Below are positions 59,786 through 64,000 of a stretch of 64,000 nucleotides of DNA, piece after piece. Source of the stretch: Megascapheus bottae (Eukaryota > Chordata > Mammalia > Rodentia > Geomyidae); NCBI GenBank assembly GCA_024803745.1, contig JANJXV010000037.1:7651501-7715500 (forward strand). The letters run 5' to 3'. The notes beneath the pieces were generated by a model. It made no database searches, was not told the origin of the DNA, and saw only the letters and a program-made list of their open reading frames with translations. The position numbers and the translations under genes are program-made. The first letter of the stretch is position 1, and the number at the start of each line of letters is the position of its first letter.

Positions 59786-60271
59786 GTGTAATTTACCTGA
59801 CTAGTTATCCTGATCCTAGTGCTTCTTAGCACTGTAGTTTCAACACGCATACATCTCACTCCTGTCTCCTTCTCTTATGATCTGCACTTTCAAGAGATCA
59901 GAATAAAGTGGAACAATTATTTTTATATCACCCATTAGCAGGGAGCAACTTGCAGTGTGTAGGCAAAGTTGAGTGAGAAGGGTTTCATGCATTTTGAAGT
60001 AGCAGGCACAAAATAAATATTGCAAACTTAGCATTATAGCTGGAAGGGCAGTGGGACAGTTTAAGAAGGGAAAGAAACAACTCATGGGTATTGTTGGCAT
60101 ACCTACCCCTACCACCAAAATGCCCACATACAACACTGAAAAGTCACACCTCTACCACAAACACCCCACTAAAGGAACACATCAGCTCTGACATCATGGT
60201 TGTTTCCTTTTTCCTCCTGAGTAAAGCTTCAAAGTAGCCTACTAGGCCCTTTAAAAATTAATGCCTTCTAA

Positions 60272-60332
60272 CTAATAAGGACAAAAAAGGGGCCTTACGT
60301 TAGCTAATAAGGACAAAAAAAGGGGTCTTACG
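60272..60332. repeat. About 30-bp tandem duplication
   Basis: CTAATAAGGACAAAAAAGGG and the following CTTACG are repeated from 60272 and 60304, differing by one A and one C/T. Confidence 0.95.
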
Positions 60333-60509
60333 CAAATTTCAGAAAGCCTGCCATGAAGCTCTCTCTAGCCACCAGATGAAAGAAGGAACAAAATAAAAGC
60401 ATTACTTTGCAGAGCTCACTCCTAAAAATTTGCTTGAAACAGCACTTTTTTCACTCCGAATATATGTTTGGTTAGTACTACAGCTAAGTCAACTTAAGGA
60501 CTATGAGCA

Positions 60510-60724
60510 AGGATCTGCAACTTTTTTCTTGCCAGTCCTGGACTTGAGCTCAGGACCTGAGCACTGTCCTTGGACTTTCTCAAGACTAGAGCTCTACACT
60601 TGAGCCTCAGAAGCACTTTTGGCTTTTTCCCATGTATGTGATACTGAGGAATCAAACCCTGGTCTTTGTGCATACTAGGCAAGCACTCAACTACTAGGCT
60701 AAACTCCCGGCCCAGGATCTGCAA
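60510..60724 (-). mobile_element. IDL-Geo-like SINE with target-site duplications
   Basis: Reverse copy: TTCTTGCCAGTCCTGGACTT, GAGCCTCAGAAGCACTTTTG, CATACTAGGCAAGCACTC, CTCCCGGCCC. AGGATCTGCAA flanks it at 60510-60520 and 60714-60724. Confidence 0.93.
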
Positions 60725-60729
60725 GTTTT

Positions 60730-61600
60730 CTAGGCTGGAACACTCATGCTGTAGAGGAGATGCAGAAGGTACTTCTCCATCTATCATAGGTCAAGTTGCT
60801 ACTTCACCCCCTATATTTTCCAAAGTTGGTCTCCATAAAAGAGCCCTGGAAACAATCTATCATTTAGCACCACATTCAGTATTGGGCCCACAATGCCTGT
60901 TTATGGCTTCTCCCCAGTCAAAAGCAAGCAAAAGTACAACCAGCACTGATTTCCAGGGTTCCTCGACAGCTTTTCTATTCCTGAACAATAGTGATCTCAG
61001 TGGTTTGGCAATGTATTCACTTCCTATTGGACAAGGAAATGTAAGAAACTAACTCCACCCCACTGAAATAAACACATTCAGAACCTCACAATACTGTTCT
61101 TTCTAAATCATTTCTCAGAGATATAGGGTCTACTCACTCACAGGACTAAAAATCTCCAGTCAGCAAGACTTTCCTTCCTAACTTCCTTTAGACTACTGTA
61201 CATTTAAAAGTCAAGATCAGGGTAAAGGAGCTATAGTACCCACAGAAACATGTTCTCACAAAGCTCAAGTGTGAAACCTGCCCCAAGTTGCTTCTGTAGG
61301 AAGACAGTGAAAAAAAGGCTGGGGATCAAGCCTGCCATCGAGAGGAAGCATAATGAGGGAACTAGGCAAGAAATTCTTTATTGCCCCAAGGAAAAGAGGC
61401 TTAGTTTTACTTCCTTAAAGCCTATAGCTTTAAAAAAAATTGTTTCTTCTTTTGTACTTCTACTCTGAGATAGAGACACTGGAACAAAACAGTCTAAGTA
61501 TCACCTATTTCTATGAGTCATGACAATCTGGTGGAGTGCAGGTGACAGGGAGAGAAAACCCAGAAGTCCCAAACCATTGCTAAGATTTATCCAGTGTTTT
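60730..61600. other. Intron sequence without a recognised gene
   Basis: The 128-codon plus-strand frame (60666-61052) starts inside a SINE and has no recognised domain. Confidence 0.45.
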
Positions 61601-61835
61601 CAATTTTTCTTAATGTGCCAAGAATTGTGCTAAGGACCTTTCTGAATCATTGTTTATTTCCTCACAGTAACTATCAGAAGTATGTACTATCATTATGGTT
61701 CTTTTTAAAAATGAAAAAAAAAAAACCTTAAGAAAACTTTCAATACTACTAACTGGCAAAGCCTGAGCTGGAATCTAGGGCTATGCATAAAGCAAAGCCC
61801 ATATTTTAACCACAATGCTGTACTGCCCCCATGTG
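61600..61835 (-). mobile_element. MIR element
   Basis: GTGCCAAGAATTGTGCTAAG, AACTGGCAAAGCCTGAGCTG, CATATTTTAACCACAATGCT and GTACTGCCCCC follow the reversed MIR consensus over most of its length. Confidence 0.85.
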
Positions 61836-61911
61836 TAGGCAGTGGGATCCAAGAACATAAGCTCCGTGAGAGACGAAAGGAAGGAGGGAAGAAGGGAGGG
61901 AGGTAAGAACA

Positions 61912-61933
61912 GCACACACACACACACACACAC
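61912..61933 (+). repeat. (CA)n microsatellite
   Basis: About 11 CA units. Confidence 0.95.
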
Positions 61934-61934
61934 G

Positions 61935-63355
61935 TTTTTAGAAGTAATTTCTTACCAATTACATAGAAAGAACCTGATCCTAATGATTGAATGAGTCATA
62001 ATCTAGTGAATCCTATGACACTGACCTCTTGGGAAGAAAGTTCTAAAAATAACTAGGACCTTCACAACATTGGTGTAAAAGAGTAAACTATCACCAATTG
62101 AATCAGGTCATTTCTTGCAATTATATTTTGAGTCTGAATTTCTAAAATGCCAAGAAATTTTGCTATATTAAACTTGATCTTTATTAAACTATGATTTTTA
62201 CTTGCAGCATAAATTTATTGAGATACAGTCTGGTATATATCAGCTATGCTAACCAGGGATGTAGGAGAAAACACATTTTAAAATAAGTGAAAGCATTTTA
62301 ATAATAATAATAATGAGTTAAACTCAAGAAAAATGTAAGTGCTTGTCACTATTATTGATGAAAAACTGAAAAATACATTTTTCTGGTTCATTTTTCCCAT
62401 TTCTGCTCGTCTATCTCATAATGTGAATGATTAGAATTTACTGGTTGAAATGTTTCCTGTCTTCAAACAGTAAACAACATACCAGAAACAAGAAACATAA
62501 AACTCAGAACATTCTAACTACATGAATTCTAAAGAGTCCCAAAAAGTTCTTCCCTGGCTTTACAGAACAACCAAGAAGAAAGTCAGAAAATCTGATATCT
62601 CTTCACTTAAGTCATGGAAGTCAGAGCGATATAACACCCTCAGAGGAAGGAAAAAGCCATTTCCTGCCTGAAAGGTCAATGGCATTGAGACCAGCACTCC
62701 AATCCAAGCAGCAGGAAGGCAAAATTCAAATATTATTTCAAACAAGGGTGAAAAGGGGAGGGAGGGGAAGTTTGAAACCAGGAAAAATGGAATCATCTGT
62801 TGCACAAGATAAAGGCACATGCACCCCAAGGGAAAAGTGGGGCCGCCCAGTTCTCAGCACACACTGGATAGCAAATTGTGCCTCTGTTGTCTTCAAAAAA
62901 TCATCACTGAAGCCAATAGGTTGGTACATTAGTTCAGGAAGACAGTAAAAGGCAATGTTTAAACAGAGGTATGACTTAACTGAGGATACTTTCTTTTGCA
63001 GGAAAGTGAGTATGAATAATTTGTGGAAGGGTGGGAGGAAGGAATTCCTAGACAAAGAATTAGCAATTTAGAATATTTTCCCTTAAAATCATAGCGATCA
63101 CATCTATAGCATGCATGAGTGCACTCACACACACATACACACAATACCAACCTCTGCCTAGAATTCTCAATGTAGAAAGGAAAACTAACTGCTTTTCAAC
63201 TGGGTCCGTATAAAAGTTACCAAAAAATAAATATACAAAACTGCCACCTACAGGCTAAATGTGAAAACAAATTCTTATGTAAGATGTTTCTTACTGGAAA
63301 ACACACTCATTAAATTTCACAAAGATATATAAATAGCTAGCTAGCTATTAATTTG
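61935..63355. other. Intron sequence without a recognised gene
   Basis: Overlapping short frames at 62560-63055 lie on both strands and carry no recognisable domain. Confidence 0.45.
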
Positions 63356-63359
63356 TTGA

Positions 63360-63435
63360 ATTGGGGCTTGAACTCGAACCTCAAGCTTGCTAGATAAGCA
63401 TTCTATCACTATGAGCCACACTATCAGTCTTAGAA
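63360..63435 (-). mobile_element. Solitary tRNA-derived SINE unit
   Basis: TTGGGGCTTGAACTCGAACC, GCTTGCTAGATAAGCATTC and ATCACTATGAGCCACACTA are a reversed tRNA-derived head without a right half. Confidence 0.7.
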
Positions 63436-63699
63436 TTATTTTAAAATGAACATGGCTTATTTTTGAGACAATAAATTCATGGGAAGCACAAACCTTTTAT
63501 AGCACATGTTTATAAACAAAAGGTTACCATATTGTGGGGTGAAAAATGTTATCTTCCCTATGGCCCATTTGTACATATAATTACCTATAATATATCTGTA
63601 CTCACTTTCAGCTGCAGGCTCATAAAAGCACCAATACTAAGGTTTATGATAAGAACAAAAGAAAACAAGAAGTACTAACTTTTCTGATGGGAGGTATAT

Positions 63700-63835
63700 T
63701 ATTTTTTCCAGTTTCAAAACAATCCTATTTCTAAAGTAAGTACTTACAATTGGCCCCATCTTATAAATGTGGTTAAACTACTCACCAGGAGACATATAGC
63801 TAGGGAGAAACTGGTTCTAAATTCAAATTGAAGAC
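63700..63835 (-). mobile_element. MIR element
   Basis: GGCCCCATCTTATAAATGTG, GACATATAGCTAGGGAG and GGTTCTAAATTCAAATTG fit the reversed MIR core. Confidence 0.75.
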
Positions 63836-64000
63836 TATTTTCATCTTCTACCCATAATATACAGGCTGTCATAAAAACACACTTAAAATGAGGGTGCTGA
63901 ATAGAAGATTCCAATAGATATTTCAGATCTTCTACAAATCTGGTAGCCTCTACTTCTCTGACTTTAGCTATTCCACCATTTTTTCAGATATTTCTCTCCC

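Larger units (their letters stand above)
54986..64000 (-). other. ARHGAP26: Intron of ARHGAP26 upstream of the exon (partial)
   Basis: About 9 kb to the right of the exon should be the preceding intron. I searched by eye for the exon encoding the middle of the PH domain, which must end in the first two bases of the split codon, and did not find it. Contents are SINEs, MIRs and one L1 3' end. Confidence 0.65.

Noticed and set aside
60666..61052. 128-codon plus-strand frame
   Set aside because: Its start lies in a reversed SINE and the rest has no recognised content.
54979..64000. Further upstream ARHGAP26 exon (middle of the PH domain)
   Set aside because: I searched the minus strand for the expected basic, phenylalanine-rich segment and a donor in the matching phase and found none.

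Overview
This is a rodent nuclear window that is almost wholly intronic. I recognise one protein-coding exon, on the minus strand at 54900-54978. It is 79 nt long with consensus splice sites, and it encodes 26 residues ([10 protein letters not shown] ... EAMDGREP) that match the C-terminal helix of the PH domain of GRAF1/ARHGAP26, a BAR-PH-RhoGAP-SH3 protein. The gene therefore runs right to left. Everything from 1 to 54899 is the downstream intron and everything from 54979 to 64000 is the upstream intron, or at least the parts of them that fall here. I found no other exon of this gene, no CpG island, no RNA gene, no CRISPR array and no bacterial-type feature.

The organism is most likely a geomyoid rodent (kangaroo rats, pocket mice, pocket gophers). 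The evidence is the SINE population. About ten copies pair an ID-like, tRNA-derived left half with a right half reading GAAGTGGTGCTGTGGCTCAA..., which fits the IDL-Geo family described only from Geomyoidea. About thirteen more copies attach the same right half to a 7SL-derived, B1/Alu-like left half. A third, older class looks three-part (two 7SL-like units plus a tRNA-like unit). Several copies have clear target-site duplications and two look young with intact Pol III boxes. Species-level assignment is not possible by eye.

Layout: 1-9300, SINEs, two MIRs and a 209-nt pure purine (GAA)n(GGA)n tract. 9305-11350, a minus-strand L1 with ORF1 and the endonuclease part of ORF2 joined directly to its 3' UTR. 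11360-29460, mostly unique intron with SINEs, MIRs, (CA)n and (GA)n arrays. 29690-36060, L1 3' ends, a twin-primed (5'-inverted) L1 at 33041-34775 and an old dispersed repeat. 36060-45600, SINEs, a GATA/GGCA/GACA compound microsatellite and an LTR-like remnant. 45900-50650, an L1-rich block: an ancient minus-strand L1 interrupted by a young L1 tail, then a second twin-primed L1. 50830-64000, three-part SINEs, the ARHGAP26 exon, a nested MIR and another L1 3' end.

No cooperating gene set exists here; the biology is one housekeeping/signalling gene exon in a sea of retroposons. The most notable things are the modular SINE architecture (a shared right half with tRNA-like internal promoter boxes on two different heads), two independent 5'-inverted L1s, and an L1 lacking its reverse transcriptase. 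All repeat boundaries were read by eye and are good to roughly +/-10 nt.
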